Both the position numbers and the translations under genes were made by a program. 64,000 nt of DNA from Spirulina subsalsa PCC 9445 (GTDB taxonomy: Bacteria; Cyanobacteriota; Cyanobacteriia; Cyanobacteriales; Spirulinaceae): positions 668,517-732,516 of the forward strand of contig NZ_JH980292.1 in NCBI RefSeq assembly GCF_000314005.1, written 5' to 3'. The notes under the pieces are model-generated. The model worked only from the letters and a program-made list of their open reading frames with translations. It was not told the origin of the DNA and searched no databases. Below are positions 25,130-35,184 of this stretch, in pieces; position 1 is the stretch's first letter, and each line of letters starts with the position of its first letter.

Positions 25130-25489
25130 ATGGCAGTTGAAACACAAGAAGAAGTTAAAGCGATCGCCCGCTATATTCGGATGTCCCCCTTTAAAGTGCG
25201 GCGTGTGCTAGACCAAATTCGGGGTCGCTCCTACCGGGAAGCCCTGATTATCCTCGAATTCATGCCCTATCGGGCCTGTGAACCCATTACCAAAGTCCTC
25301 CGGTCTGCGGTAGCCAATGCGGAACACAACAACGGTTATGACCCCAGAGACTTGGTTGTTACCCAAGCTTACGCCAACCAAGGCCCCAAACTGCGGCGCT
25401 TTCGCGCTCGCGCCCAAGGCCGGGCTTATCAAATCCATAAGCCTACTTGTCACATCACCGTTGCCGTCGCCCCATTACTAGAGGAATAG
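25130..25489 (+). CDS. rplV: 50S ribosomal protein L22
   Basis: L22 reaches into the exit tunnel with a beta hairpin. The 119-residue product starts [20 protein letters not shown] and carries [19 protein letters not shown]. The loop [20 protein letters not shown] is the tunnel hairpin. It stops 11 bases before the GTG of rpsC. A longer frame that seems to begin inside this gene at 25447 is an upstream extension of rpsC and is not a true start. Confidence 0.97.
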   Translation: MAVETQEEVKAIARYIRMSPFKVRRVLDQIRGRSYREALIILEFMPYRACEPITKVLRSAVANAEHNNGYDPRDLVVTQAYANQGPKLRRFRARAQGRAYQIHKPTCHITVAVAPLLEE

Positions 25490-25500
25490 AGGAAAAAAAC

Positions 25501-26220
25501 GTGGGACAAAAGATTCATCCAACGGGTTTCCGTTTAGGAGTCACCAAAGAGCATAAGTCCTGTTGGTATGCCGATACCAAACGCTATCCCGAACTCCTGC
25601 AAGAAGATCATCAGATTCGGCAGTATGTGGAGAAAAACCTCAACAACGCCGGAATCTCTGATGTGCGCATCGAACGGAAAGCCGATCAAATCGACCTAGA
25701 AATTCATACCGCTCGCCCCGGCGTAGTGGTAGGTCGGGGCGGCAGTGGGATTGAATCCCTCCGCACCGGACTACAAGAACACCTCGGCGGCAACCGCCAA
25801 ATCCGCGTCAACGTGATTGAAGTCTCCCGCGTCGATGCCGATGGCGTGTTAATCGCCGAATATATCGCCCAACAACTGGAACGACGGGTTTCGTTCCGCC
25901 GCGTGGTGCGCCAAGCCATTCAACGCGCCCAACGGGCCGAAGTGCAAGGCATCAAGATCCAAGTCAGTGGCCGCTTAAACGGAGCAGAAATTGCCCGGAC
26001 TGAGTGGACCCGGGAAGGTCGCGTTCCCCTGCACACCCTGCGCGCTGACATTGACTACGCCTATTGCACCGCCCGCACCATCTACGGGATCTTAGGCATT
26101 AAGGTCTGGGTCTTCAAAGGGGAAATCATCCCCGGCCAAGAAGAAGCCCCCAGCGCCGCTCCCGCGCAAACCCCCCGTCGTCAACGTCGCCGTCAACAAT
26201 TTGAAGACCGCTCTGAATAA
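25501..26220 (+). CDS. rpsC: 30S ribosomal protein S3
   Basis: S3 lines the mRNA entry site. The 239-residue product begins [20 protein letters not shown] and has a KH domain whose loop reads [13 protein letters not shown], then the C-terminal domain with [21 protein letters not shown] set the start at GTG 25501, preceded by AGAGGAAAAAA, because the family begins exactly there. The basic tail ([16 protein letters not shown]) is somewhat longer than in E. coli. Confidence 0.97.
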   Translation: MGQKIHPTGFRLGVTKEHKSCWYADTKRYPELLQEDHQIRQYVEKNLNNAGISDVRIERKADQIDLEIHTARPGVVVGRGGSGIESLRTGLQEHLGGNRQIRVNVIEVSRVDADGVLIAEYIAQQLERRVSFRRVVRQAIQRAQRAEVQGIKIQVSGRLNGAEIARTEWTREGRVPLHTLRADIDYAYCTARTIYGILGIKVWVFKGEIIPGQEEAPSAAPAQTPRRQRRRQQFEDRSE

Positions 26221-26332
26221 GCGAATCTCCCCAATTGTCAACGGTTAAGGATGACTGGGAACAAGGATAAGGGTTGCGGTCAAGGGCATTGTTCCCAACC
26301 TGCACCCATCACCCATTACCGATTACCCAACC

Positions 26333-26752
26333 ATGTTAAGTCCTAGAAGAACAAAGTTCCGGAAACAACACCGTGGGCGGATGAGAGGTCTGGCCAAAGG
26401 AGGGACAACCTTTAATTTTGGCGAGTTTGCGCTCCAAGCCACAGAACCCTCTTGGATTACTGCCCGTCAGATTGAGGCCGCCCGTCGTGCCATGACCCGT
26501 TATGTCCGCCGGGGTGGGAAAATCTGGATTCGGATTTTCCCCGATAAACCCGTGACCATGCGACCCGCCGAAACCCGGATGGGTTCCGGGAAAGGCTCCC
26601 CCGAATTTTGGGTAGCTGTGGTTAAACCCGGCCGCATCATGTTTGAAATGGCCGGGGTGAGCGAAGAAGTCGCCCGGGAAGCCATGCGTCTGGCCGCCCA
26701 AAAACTGCCCATTAAGACCAAGTTTATTGTTCGTCCCCAGGAGGAAGTCTAA
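26333..26752 (+). CDS. rplP: 50S ribosomal protein L16
   Basis: L16 helps position tRNA in the A site. The 139-residue protein starts [16 protein letters not shown] and shows [38 protein letters not shown] and the basic end PIKTKFIVR. It follows rpsC after a 112-base gap of low complexity (CACCCATCACCCATTACCG), unusual in an otherwise tight run. It is four bases from rpmC. Confidence 0.97.
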   Translation: MLSPRRTKFRKQHRGRMRGLAKGGTTFNFGEFALQATEPSWITARQIEAARRAMTRYVRRGGKIWIRIFPDKPVTMRPAETRMGSGKGSPEFWVAVVKPGRIMFEMAGVSEEVAREAMRLAAQKLPIKTKFIVRPQEEV

Positions 26753-26755
26753 ATT

Positions 26756-26998
26756 ATGGCACTTCCCAACGTTTCAGATGCCCGCAAACTGAGTGATGAA
26801 GAATTGAGCGCGGCCATTGTGGAAGCCAAGCAAAAACTGTTTAATTTGCGCTTACAACAGGCTACCCGACGGTTAGAAAAAACCCACGAGTTTAAACATA
26901 CTCGCCGTTGGATTGCTCAACTGCTCACCGTTGAAACCGAACGTCAACGGATGACCCAGGCCTCAGCCTCCACCCCTGTAGCTCAAGAAGAGGAGTAA
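26756..26998 (+). CDS. rpmC: 50S ribosomal protein L29
   Basis: L29 binds beside L23 at the tunnel exit. The 80-residue protein is all helical, with [20 protein letters not shown] and [20 protein letters not shown], the family core. The C-terminal tail ([12 protein letters not shown]) is an extra of about ten residues. It begins four bases after the rplP stop and ends eight before rpsQ. Confidence 0.95.
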   Translation: MALPNVSDARKLSDEELSAAIVEAKQKLFNLRLQQATRRLEKTHEFKHTRRWIAQLLTVETERQRMTQASASTPVAQEEE

Positions 26999-27005
26999 CC
27001 CCCCA

Positions 27006-27254
27006 ATGGCAGCGAAAGAGCGTGTGGGAATGGTGATTAGTAACAAAATGGATAAAACCATTGTGGTTGCTGTGGAAAACCGTTCTCCTCATCCCAAGTA
27101 CGGCAAAATTGTCGTCAAAACCAAGCACTACAAGGCACATGATGAAGAAAATCAGTGCCAAGAAGGCGATCGCGTGCGCATTCAAGAAACCCGCCCTTAC
27201 AGCAAAACCAAACGCTGGATCTTGCGCGAAATCATGAACCGCAGCGTGGTCTAA
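27006..27254 (+). CDS. rpsQ: 30S ribosomal protein S17
   Basis: S17 is a primary 16S-binding OB-fold protein. The 82-residue product starts [20 protein letters not shown] and includes [19 protein letters not shown] and the signature [18 protein letters not shown]. It sits between rpmC and rplN, as in most bacteria. Confidence 0.97.
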   Translation: MAAKERVGMVISNKMDKTIVVAVENRSPHPKYGKIVVKTKHYKAHDEENQCQEGDRVRIQETRPYSKTKRWILREIMNRSVV

Positions 27255-27306
27255 CTTTATTTACTCATCCTCTTGTTTATTACTGGCGACTGATTGCAAA
27301 CCAGCC

Positions 27307-27675
27307 ATGATTCAACAACAAACCTATCTCAATGTTGCCGATAACAGTGGCGCTCGCAAACTCATGTGTTTGCGCGTCCTGGGAACAGGCAACCGTCGCT
27401 ACGGTGGCATTGGTGATGTCATTATTGCCGTCGTCAAAGATGCGATCCCCAACCAAGGGGTGAAAAAATCAGATATCGTGCGCGCCGTCATTGTGCGCAC
27501 CCGCCATTCTCTCCGCCGGGATAGTGGCATGAGCATCCGCTTTGATGACAACGCCGCCGTGATTATTAACAACGACGGCAACCCCAAAGGAACCCGGGTC
27601 TTTGGTCCGGTGGCTCGTGAACTTCGGGACAAAAACTTTACGAAAATCGTTTCGTTAGCTCCGGAGGTGATCTGA
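27307..27675 (+). CDS. rplN: 50S ribosomal protein L14
   Basis: L14 forms an intersubunit bridge and is the site where the RsfS silencing factor binds. The 122-residue product begins [20 protein letters not shown] and has the signature [16 protein letters not shown] and [18 protein letters not shown]. Its stop is one base from the ATG of rplX, which implies coupled translation. Confidence 0.97.
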   Translation: MIQQQTYLNVADNSGARKLMCLRVLGTGNRRYGGIGDVIIAVVKDAIPNQGVKKSDIVRAVIVRTRHSLRRDSGMSIRFDDNAAVIINNDGNPKGTRVFGPVARELRDKNFTKIVSLAPEVI

Positions 27676-27676
27676 G

Positions 27677-28030
27677 ATGGCAACTAAAGCAAAAGCAGCC
27701 CCTAAAGCCCACAAAATGCACGTCAAGAAAGGGGACACCGTACAGGTGATTTCTGGACGGGATAAAGGCAAAGTGGGAGAAGTGCTAAAAGCTCTGCCCA
27801 AAGAGAGTAAAGTGGTGGTTAAAGGCGTGAACGTGCGCACCAAGCACGTTAAACCTCAACAAGAAGGCGAATCTGGACGGATTGAAACCTTTGAAGCCGC
27901 CATTCATAGCTCCAATGTGATGCTCTACTCGGAAAAAGAAAAGGTCGCAAGCCGCGTTTGCTACACCTTTACCGAAGATGGCCGCAAAGTGCGAATGCTG
28001 AAAAAAACAGGCGAAATTTTAGATAAATAA
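27677..28030 (+). CDS. rplX: 50S ribosomal protein L24
   Basis: L24 is an assembly initiator. The 117-residue protein has a KOW motif ([20 protein letters not shown], about residues 17-36) and the following [14 protein letters not shown]. The N-terminus ([15 protein letters not shown]) is a short basic extension. It is followed by rplE after 59 bases. Confidence 0.96.
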   Translation: MATKAKAAPKAHKMHVKKGDTVQVISGRDKGKVGEVLKALPKESKVVVKGVNVRTKHVKPQQEGESGRIETFEAAIHSSNVMLYSEKEKVASRVCYTFTEDGRKVRMLKKTGEILDK

Positions 28031-28089
28031 GCGCCCTTGTTTTTTGATTCACCCTCGTTCCTGACCAAGCCCAGGAAGCTTGAACAACC

Positions 28090-28635
28090 ATGACACAACG
28101 ACTGAAAACCCTGTATCAAGAAACCATCGTTCCTAAATTAACGGAACAATTTGGTTATACCAATATCCATCAAGTCCCCAAAGTGGTGAAAATCACCGTT
28201 AACCGGGGATTAGGGGAAGCTTCTCAAAACGCCAAAGCATTAGAATCGTCTATTAATGAACTGGCAACGATTACCGGACAAAAACCTGTGATCACTAAAG
28301 CCAAAAAGGCGATCGCCGGATTCAAAATTCGTCAAGGAATGCCCGTTGGCGTAATGGTCACGCTCCGTTCTGACCGAATGTATGCCTTTTTAGACCGCTT
28401 AATTAGCCTAGCTCTCCCTCGGATTCGTGACTTTCGGGGCATTAGTCCCAAAAGTTTTGACGGACGAGGCAACTACAGCCTTGGCGTGCGTGAACAGTTG
28501 ATTTTCCCAGAAATTGATTACGACAGCATTGATCAAATTCGAGGAATGGACATCTCCATCATCACCACCGCCAAAACCGACGAAGAAGGACGCGCCCTCT
28601 TGAAAGAGATGGGAATGCCCTTCCGTGACAACTAA
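28090..28635 (+). CDS. rplE: 50S ribosomal protein L5
   Basis: L5 binds 5S rRNA. The 181-residue product starts [20 protein letters not shown] and shows [20 protein letters not shown] and the signature [19 protein letters not shown], then [15 protein letters not shown]-type residues. rpsN, which follows rplE in many bacteria, is absent here, as in other cyanobacteria where S14 is encoded elsewhere. Confidence 0.97.
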   Translation: MTQRLKTLYQETIVPKLTEQFGYTNIHQVPKVVKITVNRGLGEASQNAKALESSINELATITGQKPVITKAKKAIAGFKIRQGMPVGVMVTLRSDRMYAFLDRLISLALPRIRDFRGISPKSFDGRGNYSLGVREQLIFPEIDYDSIDQIRGMDISIITTAKTDEEGRALLKEMGMPFRDN

Positions 28636-28683
28636 GCCCAGCAGCCTTGCATCAGCACTATAAGGAGGAAAAAGCTTTCACCT

Positions 28684-29085
28684 ATGGCGGCTAACGACAC
28701 CATTTCCGATATGCTCACCCGCATCCGCAATGCGGGGGCAGTCAGACACCCCACGACCCATATTCCCTCAACCCGAGTCACCCGCGATATCGCCAAAGTT
28801 CTCAAAGCGGAAGGCTTTATTGGAGACTACGAAGAAGTCGGGGAAGGCGTGAAAAGAGAACTGGTTCTAACCCTCAAATATAAAGGCAGAACCCGCAAAC
28901 CCATCATCACCGCCCTCAAACGTATTAGCAAACCCGGGTTACGGGTTTACAAAAACCGGAAAGAACTCCCCCGCGTCCTCGGCGGCATTGGCATTGCCAT
29001 TATTTCCACCTCCAGTGGAATTATGACAGACCGGGAAGCCCGGCAGCGAGGGATTGGCGGCGAAGTTTTGTGTTACGTCTGGTAG
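28684..29085 (+). CDS. rpsH: 30S ribosomal protein S8
   Basis: S8 binds the central domain of 16S rRNA and in E. coli represses the spc operon. The 133-residue product begins [17 protein letters not shown] and has the C-terminal signature [20 protein letters not shown]. The ATG at 28684 is 17 bases after an AAGGAGG site. The gap to rplF (90 bases) holds a short repeat, AGTCAGTAAACAGTAAACAG. Confidence 0.97.
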   Translation: MAANDTISDMLTRIRNAGAVRHPTTHIPSTRVTRDIAKVLKAEGFIGDYEEVGEGVKRELVLTLKYKGRTRKPIITALKRISKPGLRVYKNRKELPRVLGGIGIAIISTSSGIMTDREARQRGIGGEVLCYVW

Positions 29086-29175
29086 GAGTCAGTAAACAGT
29101 AAACAGTGCATAGTTTTTTACTGATTACTGGTCACTGATGACTGATCAAGGACTGAAGTAAGGAGTAATGAGGTA

Positions 29176-29718
29176 ATGTCTCGTATTGGTAAACGTCCTA
29201 TAGAGATCCCCGATAAAGTCACCGTCACCATTAATGGTTCTCATGTGGCCGTCAAAGGGCCTAAAGGTCAACTGGAGCGCGTCCTGCCCTCCCAAGTCAG
29301 CGTAGAACAAGAAGACAAAGTGGTGCGCGTCTTGCGTAAAGATGAGTCCCGCTTGTCTCGCCAGCGTCATGGTCTGTCCCGTACCCTCGTCGCCAATATG
29401 GTGGAAGGGGTATCTAAGGGCTATGAAAAACGCTTAGAAATCCAAGGGGTCGGTTATCGCGCCCAAGTTCAAGGGAAAAAATTAATCTTGAATGTGGGCT
29501 ACAGTAAACCCGTAGAAGTAGACCCCCCCGACGGGATTCAACTGACCCTCGGTGAGAAAAACACTGAAGTAATTGTCAGTGGAATTAATAAAGAAATTGT
29601 GGGCAATGTGGCCGCTAAAATCCGCGCCATCCGTCCCCCTGAAGTCTATAAAGGCAAAGGTATTCGCTATAAAGGCGAATTTGTCAGACGTAAAGCAGGT
29701 AAAGCAGGCAAGAAATAA
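29176..29718 (+). CDS. rplF: 50S ribosomal protein L6
   Basis: L6 lies near the factor-binding centre. The 180-residue product starts [18 protein letters not shown] and carries the two repeated domains and the signature [20 protein letters not shown] near the C-terminus. It is four bases from rplR. Confidence 0.97.
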   Translation: MSRIGKRPIEIPDKVTVTINGSHVAVKGPKGQLERVLPSQVSVEQEDKVVRVLRKDESRLSRQRHGLSRTLVANMVEGVSKGYEKRLEIQGVGYRAQVQGKKLILNVGYSKPVEVDPPDGIQLTLGEKNTEVIVSGINKEIVGNVAAKIRAIRPPEVYKGKGIRYKGEFVRRKAGKAGKK

Positions 29719-29721
29719 ACC

Positions 29722-30084
29722 ATGAAACGTACTCGCAAAGCATCCGTACAGCGCCGTCATCGGCGGCTGCGTAAAACCGTCACTGGAACCCCTGAACGTC
29801 CCCGTTTGGCGGTCTTTCGGTCCCACCAGCATATCTATGCCCAAGTGATTGATGATGTGGCCCAACATACCCTAGCGGCCGCTTCCAGTCTTGAGCCTGA
29901 ACTGAAAGAGCAACTGGCATCTGGGGCAACTTGTGACGCATCTTTAGCGGTGGGGGCCGCGATCGCCCAACGATCCCTCGCCAAAGGAATCACCCAAGTT
30001 GTCTTTGACCGGGGGGGCAACCTCTATCACGGTCGCGTCAAAGCCCTCGCCGATGCTGCCCGCGAAGGCGGATTAAACTTCTAA
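29722..30084 (+). CDS. rplR: 50S ribosomal protein L18
   Basis: L18 binds 5S rRNA with L5. The 120-residue product has [20 protein letters not shown] and [15 protein letters not shown] near its start. The conserved end is [20 protein letters not shown] and AREGGLNF. It lies between rplF and rpsE in the standard order. Confidence 0.97.
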   Translation: MKRTRKASVQRRHRRLRKTVTGTPERPRLAVFRSHQHIYAQVIDDVAQHTLAAASSLEPELKEQLASGATCDASLAVGAAIAQRSLAKGITQVVFDRGGNLYHGRVKALADAAREGGLNF

Positions 30085-30120
30085 GCCCATCCAGTCTAGG
30101 TTCAATCGAGGAAACTTACT

Positions 30121-30648
30121 ATGCCCAAAGGCAAGAAAAAAGGCCGTAAAAACCAAAAAGAACAAGAAAACGCCTTTCAAGAGCGCGTCATCCAAATTCG
30201 TCGGGTGAGCAAAGTCGTCAAAGGCGGGAAAAAACTCAGTTTCCGCGCCATTGTCGTGGTCGGGAATGAACGAGGTCAAGTCGGGGTCGGCGTGGGGAAA
30301 GCCGCCGATGTCATCGGAGCCGTGCGTAAAGGCGTAGCCGACGGCAAAAAACAACTGGTGGACATATCCTTAACCAAATCCAACTCCATCACCCACCCCG
30401 CTCGCGGCGTGGCCGGAGGAGCGAAGGTCATGATGCGCCCCGCCGCACCGGGGACAGGGGTAATTGCCGGGGGAGCCGTGCGCACCGTGTTGGAACTCGC
30501 CGGAGTGAAAAACATCCTCGCCAAACAACTCGGCTCCAACAACCCCTTAAACAATGCTCGGGCCGCCGTCGATGCGCTGCAAACCTTGCGCACCTTTAAA
30601 GACGTAGCCGAAGAGCGAGGAATTCCAGTGGAAAACCTCTATATCTAG
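30121..30648 (+). CDS. rpsE: 30S ribosomal protein S5
   Basis: S5 is an accuracy protein beside S4. The 175-residue product has an N-terminal lysine-rich tail ([20 protein letters not shown]) and then [20 protein letters not shown]. The rest of the signature is [20 protein letters not shown]. It is followed by rplO; rpmD (L30), which separates them in E. coli, is missing as in other cyanobacteria. Confidence 0.97.
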   Translation: MPKGKKKGRKNQKEQENAFQERVIQIRRVSKVVKGGKKLSFRAIVVVGNERGQVGVGVGKAADVIGAVRKGVADGKKQLVDISLTKSNSITHPARGVAGGAKVMMRPAAPGTGVIAGGAVRTVLELAGVKNILAKQLGSNNPLNNARAAVDALQTLRTFKDVAEERGIPVENLYI

Positions 30649-30672
30649 ATAGCAAGCGGGAGAACAGAAGGA

Positions 30673-31131
30673 ATGAGACTGAACGACGCGATACCCAAAA
30701 AAGGCTCTAGAAGGAGTCGTCGCCGGGTTGGTCGAGGCATTGCCGCCGGACAAGGGGCCAGTTGTGGTTTTGGGATGCGGGGTCAAAAATCCCGCTCTGG
30801 CACCGGCACCAAACCCGGTTTTGAAGGGGGTCAAATGCCCCTTTATCGCCGGGTGCCAAAATTAAAGCACTTTACGGTCATTAACCCTCGTCGGTACACT
30901 ACGATCAATGTAAGTAAGCTAGCTTCCTTGCCAGCGAATGCAGAAGTCACTTTAGAATCCCTGTTAGAACAAGGCTTATTAACAGCCAGTAACCAAGGCC
31001 CCTTAAAGGTTTTGGGGAACGGTGAGATCAATGTGGCATTGAACGTTAAGGCTGCCGCCTTCTCCGCCAGTGCCAAGGAAAAAATCGAAGCCGTCGGCGG
31101 GAGTTGTGAAGTGGTCGAGGCAAAAGCCTAA
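30673..31131 (+). CDS. rplO: 50S ribosomal protein L15
   Basis: L15 is a late-assembly protein. The 152-residue product shows the glycine- and arginine-rich N-terminus ([20 protein letters not shown]) and the [20 protein letters not shown] block. The C-terminal globular domain ends [16 protein letters not shown]. It precedes secY by 48 bases. Confidence 0.97.
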   Translation: MRLNDAIPKKGSRRSRRRVGRGIAAGQGASCGFGMRGQKSRSGTGTKPGFEGGQMPLYRRVPKLKHFTVINPRRYTTINVSKLASLPANAEVTLESLLEQGLLTASNQGPLKVLGNGEINVALNVKAAAFSASAKEKIEAVGGSCEVVEAKA

Positions 31132-31179
31132 GCAAAGGAGTAAGGCCTATGGCTCATAGTTTAAGCGAGGTAAACCTTC

Positions 31180-32511
31180 ATGGTCGTTAGCCGCGATAAA
31201 ACACCAACGGCTCAAGAAACATTTATGCAGATGGCGCAAGCGGCCGGATTAAGAGGTCGCTTGCTCGTCACGTTGGGATTACTCATTTTAGTGCGCCTTG
31301 GGGTCTATGTTCCCATTCCGGGAGTGGATCGACCCCGTTTTTTGGCTGAAATTGAAGGCAGTCCAGTTATCGGGTTTCTCGATGTGTTCTCCGGTGGGGG
31401 GCTTTCCCTCTTGGGGATTTTTGCTCTGGGCATTCTGCCGTTTATTAATGCCTCGATCATCATGCAGTTACTAACGGCGGCCTTGCCCTCGTTAGAGAAC
31501 TTACAAAAAAATGAAGGGGAAGCGGGACGGCGGAAGATTTCCCAAATTACCCGGTATGTGGCGACAGGTTGGGCCGCCCTCCAAAGTACGATGTTGGCCG
31601 TTTGGGTTCAGAATTATGCGATTGATCCGGGGCCAATTTTCTTTTTGCAAACGGTTCTGGCGTTCACGGCCGGGGCTATGTTTGTCATGTGGGTGTCGGA
31701 ATTAATCACGGAACGAGGTATTGGGAACGGCGCATCGTTGTTGATTTTTGTCAACATTGTGGCGGTGTTACCCATGATTTTGGGCAATACCATCAGCTTT
31801 GCTCAGGAAGATGATCAGGGCATCGTTAAAGTGGTCATCCTGTTATTGTCCTTCCTGGCCATGATTGTGGGGATTGTCTTTGTTCAAGAAGGGACAAGGC
31901 GCATTCCTATTATCTCCGCCCGTCGTCAAGTGGGACGGCGACTCTACCGGGAACGGAAGAACTATTTACCCCTGCGACTCAATCAAGGGGGCGTGATGCC
32001 GATTATTTTTGCCTCGGCGGTGTTGTTTTTGCCCGCCTCCCTCGAACAGTTCACTCGCACGGGTGAGGGGTTTGTGGGGCAACTCCATCAGGTGTTCGGC
32101 CCGATTGCCAATGCCTTACGCTTTGATGGCCCCACCCCTTGGATTTATGTCTTGGTGTTCTTCACCTTGATTGTCTTTTTTAGCTATTTTTATGCGTCCT
32201 TAATTGTCAATCCGGTGGATATGTCCCAAAATCTCAAGAAGATGGGAACCAGTATTCCGGGCATTCGTCCGGGGAAAGCCACCAGTGAATATCTAGAACG
32301 GGTGATCAACCGTTTGACGTTCTTAGGGGCGATGTTCTTGGGGGTAGTGTCTACGGTGCCAACGGCCATTGAGAGCGCGACAGGGGTCGAAACCTTACGG
32401 GGTTTAGGATCTACGTCGCTGCTTATTTTGGTTGGGGTCGCTATTGATACCGCCAAGCAAATCCAGACCTATGTGATCTCTCAGAGATACGAGGGAATGG
32501 TGAAAAAATAG
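31180..32511 (+). CDS. secY: Preprotein translocase subunit SecY
   Basis: SecY is the channel of the Sec translocon, in the plasma and thylakoid membranes. The 443-residue product has ten membrane segments. It opens with RLGVYVPIPGVDRPRF, and the plug and gate region reads FSGGGLSLLGIFALGILPFI. It also carries the signature INASIIMQLLTAALPSLENL and the cytoplasmic loop RQVGRRLYRERKNYLPLRLN. It is the last gene of the spc-type section and is followed by adk. Confidence 0.97.
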   Translation: MVVSRDKTPTAQETFMQMAQAAGLRGRLLVTLGLLILVRLGVYVPIPGVDRPRFLAEIEGSPVIGFLDVFSGGGLSLLGIFALGILPFINASIIMQLLTAALPSLENLQKNEGEAGRRKISQITRYVATGWAALQSTMLAVWVQNYAIDPGPIFFLQTVLAFTAGAMFVMWVSELITERGIGNGASLLIFVNIVAVLPMILGNTISFAQEDDQGIVKVVILLLSFLAMIVGIVFVQEGTRRIPIISARRQVGRRLYRERKNYLPLRLNQGGVMPIIFASAVLFLPASLEQFTRTGEGFVGQLHQVFGPIANALRFDGPTPWIYVLVFFTLIVFFSYFYASLIVNPVDMSQNLKKMGTSIPGIRPGKATSEYLERVINRLTFLGAMFLGVVSTVPTAIESATGVETLRGLGSTSLLILVGVAIDTAKQIQTYVISQRYEGMVKK

Positions 32512-32594
32512 GGGTTTCGGGAAGGGGGACTGTGATGGTCGGGCAGAACCTCAACCTCTAGACCCTGTGTTCAACGCCAACTATTAAGGAGTTT

Positions 32595-33176
32595 ATGAGC
32601 AAGCGTATTATTTTCTTGGGCCCCCCTGGCTCGGGAAAAGGCACTCAGGCGAAAATCTTGGCCCATTCAATGGAGATTCCCCATATTTCGACGGGGGAGA
32701 TTCTACGTCGGGCGGTGGTGGAAGAAACCTCTCTGGGTAAAAAAGTGAAAGACTTTTTGGAACAGGGGGATTTAGTGCCGGATTCTCTGTTAGTGGATTT
32801 GATTCGGGAACGCTTGAACAGTGAGGATGCCGATGAAGGCTGGATTTTGGACGGGTTTCCCCGGACTATTGCCCAGGCCAATTTTTTGGAGGAGTTGTTA
32901 CAGGAGTTCCAAGAAACCCGTAAGGTGGTGTTTAATTTGGAAGTGCCTGAACCGGTGTTGGTGAAACGCTTACTCCATCGGGCGGAGGAGGAAGGACGGG
33001 CGGATGATACAGAGGAGACAATTCGCCACCGTCTTCAGGTTTATCATGATCTCACGGAGGCGGTGATTGATTATTACCATGAACACGAGGATCATGATCT
33101 ATATTCCGTGAATGGCGATCGCCTCCCGGAAGAAGTGGCGAAGTCCCTGAATGAAATTGTCATGGTCAATGCCTAA
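32595..33176 (+). CDS. adk: Adenylate kinase
   Basis: Adk converts AMP and ATP to two ADP. The 193-residue product has the P-loop IIFLGPPGSGKGTQAK (residues 4-19), the AMP-binding region HISTGEILRRAV, and WILDGFPRTIAQANF. The lid is short, with no zinc cysteines (RAEEEGRADDTEETIRHRL), which is the small-lid variant. The start at 32595 has an AAGGAG site. It follows secY by 83 bases. Confidence 0.96.
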   Translation: MSKRIIFLGPPGSGKGTQAKILAHSMEIPHISTGEILRRAVVEETSLGKKVKDFLEQGDLVPDSLLVDLIRERLNSEDADEGWILDGFPRTIAQANFLEELLQEFQETRKVVFNLEVPEPVLVKRLLHRAEEEGRADDTEETIRHRLQVYHDLTEAVIDYYHEHEDHDLYSVNGDRLPEEVAKSLNEIVMVNA

Positions 33177-33196
33177 GCAGACTATCGGAGCAGTTC

Positions 33197-33224
33197 CTGA
33201 CTGTGGATTGGGGTTTGCTAAGAT
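33197..33224 (+). promoter_or_regulatory. Possible infA promoter
   Basis: CTGACT (33197-33202) and TAAGAT (33219-33224) are 16 bases apart in the 156-base gap before infA. The match to sigma70 consensus is moderate, so the call is tentative. The gap has no gene. Confidence 0.3.
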
Positions 33225-33332
33225 AGGGGGGCGGTTCTAACTCTTGGCTGTTGTGCATTCTGGGGACACAACCCATTGAGGGCAACCAGCAAGACCGAAT
33301 TTTTTACTGTTGTTTTTGAGGATTCTTAACCT

Positions 33333-33557
33333 TTGGCTAAACAAGATTTGATTGAAATGGAGGGGACAGTCACAGAATCTCTCCCCAATGCGATGTTTCG
33401 GGTGGATTTAGATAATGGGTTTAATGTGTTAGCCCATATTTCCGGCAAGATTCGCCGGAATTACATCAAAATCTTACCGGGCGATCGCGTGAAAGTGGAA
33501 TTAACCCCCTACGACTTAACCAAAGGTCGGATTACCTACCGCTTACGCAAAAAGTAG
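33333..33557 (+). CDS. infA: Translation initiation factor IF-1
   Basis: IF-1 covers the A site during initiation. The 74-residue OB-fold protein begins [20 protein letters not shown] and has the family end [20 protein letters not shown] followed by RLRKK. The start codon is TTG (33333), the only position that gives the standard N-terminus. No good ribosome-binding site is visible, which may keep expression low. Confidence 0.95.
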   Translation: MAKQDLIEMEGTVTESLPNAMFRVDLDNGFNVLAHISGKIRRNYIKILPGDRVKVELTPYDLTKGRITYRLRKK

Positions 33558-33645
33558 TCCCCCCGTTTAAGTCCATTGGTTAAATCCCTGGGTTAGGTTT
33601 TCAACACTCGTCTTGAAAACAAGGGTCTAGAGTGTCTTTTAAACC

Positions 33646-33674
33646 TGTACAAAAACCGTTATTATTGATATAAT
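33646..33674 (+). promoter_or_regulatory. Promoter of the rpmJ-rpsM section
   Basis: A perfect -10 box TATAAT (33669-33674) lies 17 bases after TGTACA (33646-33651, 4 of 6 matches to TTGACA). It is about 30 bases upstream of the rpmJ start codon and would give a separate transcript for rpmJ, rpsM, rpsK, rpoA and rplQ. Confidence 0.6.
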
Positions 33675-33703
33675 AATAAGCTTGCAGTGTTGCCAAAATC
33701 GGC

Positions 33704-33817
33704 ATGAAAGTTAGAGCATCAGTAAAGAAAATTTGTGACAAATGCCGCGTCATTCGCCGTCGCGGTCGAGTTATGGTGATCTGTTCTAACCCGAAACACA
33801 AACAACGTCAAGGTTAA
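33704..33817 (+). CDS. rpmJ: 50S ribosomal protein L36
   Basis: A 37-residue protein with the complete L36 sequence: [18 protein letters not shown] then [16 protein letters not shown]. The zinc ligands C11, C14, C27 and H32 are all present, so it is the zinc-binding form. The ATG is at 33704 and the TAA stop at 33815-33817. The gene is short enough to be missed by gene finders that set a size limit. Confidence 0.96.
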   Translation: MKVRASVKKICDKCRVIRRRGRVMVICSNPKHKQRQG

Positions 33818-34223
33818 GTCAAGGTTAGACCCCTTTAAGGAGTTTGTCGGAATCCGAGTTCTTATATTAGTCCTCTCAACCGCCTCCTGTGGGGGAAGAA
33901 GCCCTGTCTGAGTCTAGAATCTAAGGTTAAACGCCCAAAGTGATGACTAAACCGTTATCCCACCGGGTTCAATCCCCAAGATTAACACCCGTTTGGTTTC
34001 AAATTAGTCCTTCAACCCTCCTCAAGGTTTAACTGAAAGTTTGGCTTAAAGTCTAGTGCTTAAAGATTCATTCGAGGTTAGCCTTGTCCCGTTGAAAGAC
34101 TTCGTTAGGCAGACCCTAACTCTGTGTGAACCGGGTTGGACAGTTCCCAGTTAACCTCTAGGGCTGTCCACTACCCCACTCTTACAGAAAACAGCAAAAG
34201 CATTCATAAGGGAGAAATTCATT
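33818..34223 (+). promoter_or_regulatory. Long non-coding spacer / leader before rpsM
   Basis: 406 bases between rpmJ and rpsM, unusual since these two genes are normally close. No open frame is credible. It is rich in GGTTTAAC- and AACCGGGTT-like blocks that can pair, and the block GGGTTCAATCCCCAAGATT (33965-33983) resembles one in the rplC leader at 21953. It could be an autogenous control element for the rpsM section or simply structured spacer. Confidence 0.42.
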
Positions 34224-34607
34224 GTGGCACGGATTGCTGGTATAGACCTTCCCCGTGATAAGCGTGTCGAAATTGGCTTGACTTATATTTACGGGATTGG
34301 TTTGTCACGTTCTCAGGAAGTGTTAAGAGAAACGGGCGTAAACCCCGACACTCGTGTTCGGGACTTGAGTGATGAAGATGTCACCAAGCTACGTTCTTAT
34401 ATTGAGACGAACTTCCAAGTAGAAGGCGACCTCAGACGCTTAGAAAACATGAATATTAAGCGTCTCGTAGACATTGGGGCCTATCGCGGTCGTCGTCACC
34501 GTTTAGGCTTACCCGTGCGGGGTCAACGTACCCGCACCAACGCCCGGACTCGTCGGGGCAGAAGGGTAACAGTGGCAGGGAAGAAAAAAGCGGCAGCTAA
34601 GAAATAA
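34224..34607 (+). CDS. rpsM: 30S ribosomal protein S13
   Basis: S13 contacts the P-site tRNA in the head of the small subunit. The 127-residue product starts [20 protein letters not shown] and shows [13 protein letters not shown] and the signature [20 protein letters not shown]. The C-terminal tail is basic (GKKKAAAKK). Translation begins at GTG 34224, after AAGGGAG. Confidence 0.97.
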   Translation: MARIAGIDLPRDKRVEIGLTYIYGIGLSRSQEVLRETGVNPDTRVRDLSDEDVTKLRSYIETNFQVEGDLRRLENMNIKRLVDIGAYRGRRHRLGLPVRGQRTRTNARTRRGRRVTVAGKKKAAAKK

Positions 34608-34667
34608 TTTCCTGTGGATTTGTTTCCTATTTCACTCGTTTTCCAGATTTAATTTGCAGAAAGGAAT

Positions 34668-35060
34668 ATGGCGCGACCAACAAAAAAAGGCGGAACGAAA
34701 AAGCAAAAACGCAATGTTCCAAGCGGTATCGCTCACATCACCTCCACCTTTAACAATACAATTGTGACCATTTCGGACACCAAAGGAGATGTTATCTCCT
34801 GGGCTTCCTCCGGGTCTAGTGGCTTTAAAGGCGCGAAAAAAGGCACCCCCTTCGCGGCTCAAACCGCCGCCGATAGTGCCGCGAAACGGGCCATTGAACA
34901 AGGAATGCGTCAACTCGAAGTCATGGTCAGTGGGCCGGGGGCAGGTCGTGAGACAGCTATCCGCGCTCTCCAGGCCGCTGGGTTAGAAATTACCCTGATT
35001 CGGGATGTGACCCCCATTCCCCATAATGGTTGTCGTCCTCCAAAACGCCGTCGGGTGTAA
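34668..35060 (+). CDS. rpsK: 30S ribosomal protein S11
   Basis: S11 lies on the platform near the Shine-Dalgarno helix. The 130-residue product starts [19 protein letters not shown] and carries [15 protein letters not shown] and the C-terminal signature [19 protein letters not shown]. It is followed by a short 18-bp triplication before rpoA. Confidence 0.97.
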   Translation: MARPTKKGGTKKQKRNVPSGIAHITSTFNNTIVTISDTKGDVISWASSGSSGFKGAKKGTPFAAQTAADSAAKRAIEQGMRQLEVMVSGPGAGRETAIRALQAAGLEITLIRDVTPIPHNGCRPPKRRRV

Positions 35061-35130
35061 TCCTCGAATCAGAGCAAAATGAATGATGAAACATCGGGTT
35101 CGGTTGTAGGGCGGAGTTCATCATTCAGGA

Positions 35131-35184
35131 TTTTTTGCGTAGGCGTAATTTTTTGCGTAGGCGTGATTCTTTGCGTAGGCGTAA
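35131..35184 (+). repeat. Three 18-bp tandem repeats before rpoA
   Basis: The unit TTTTTTGCGTAGGCGTAA, with small changes, occurs three times in a row. It lies between rpsK and rpoA. Since 18 is a multiple of three, an open frame runs through it into rpoA, giving RRRNFL-like hexapeptide repeats. The true rpoA start is downstream at 35210, so the repeat is most likely untranslated spacer. Confidence 0.7.

Noticed and set aside
25447-25500. Upstream start for rpsC inside rplV
   Set aside because: The extra residues match nothing in S3 proteins; GTG 25501 gives the standard [12 protein letters not shown] start.
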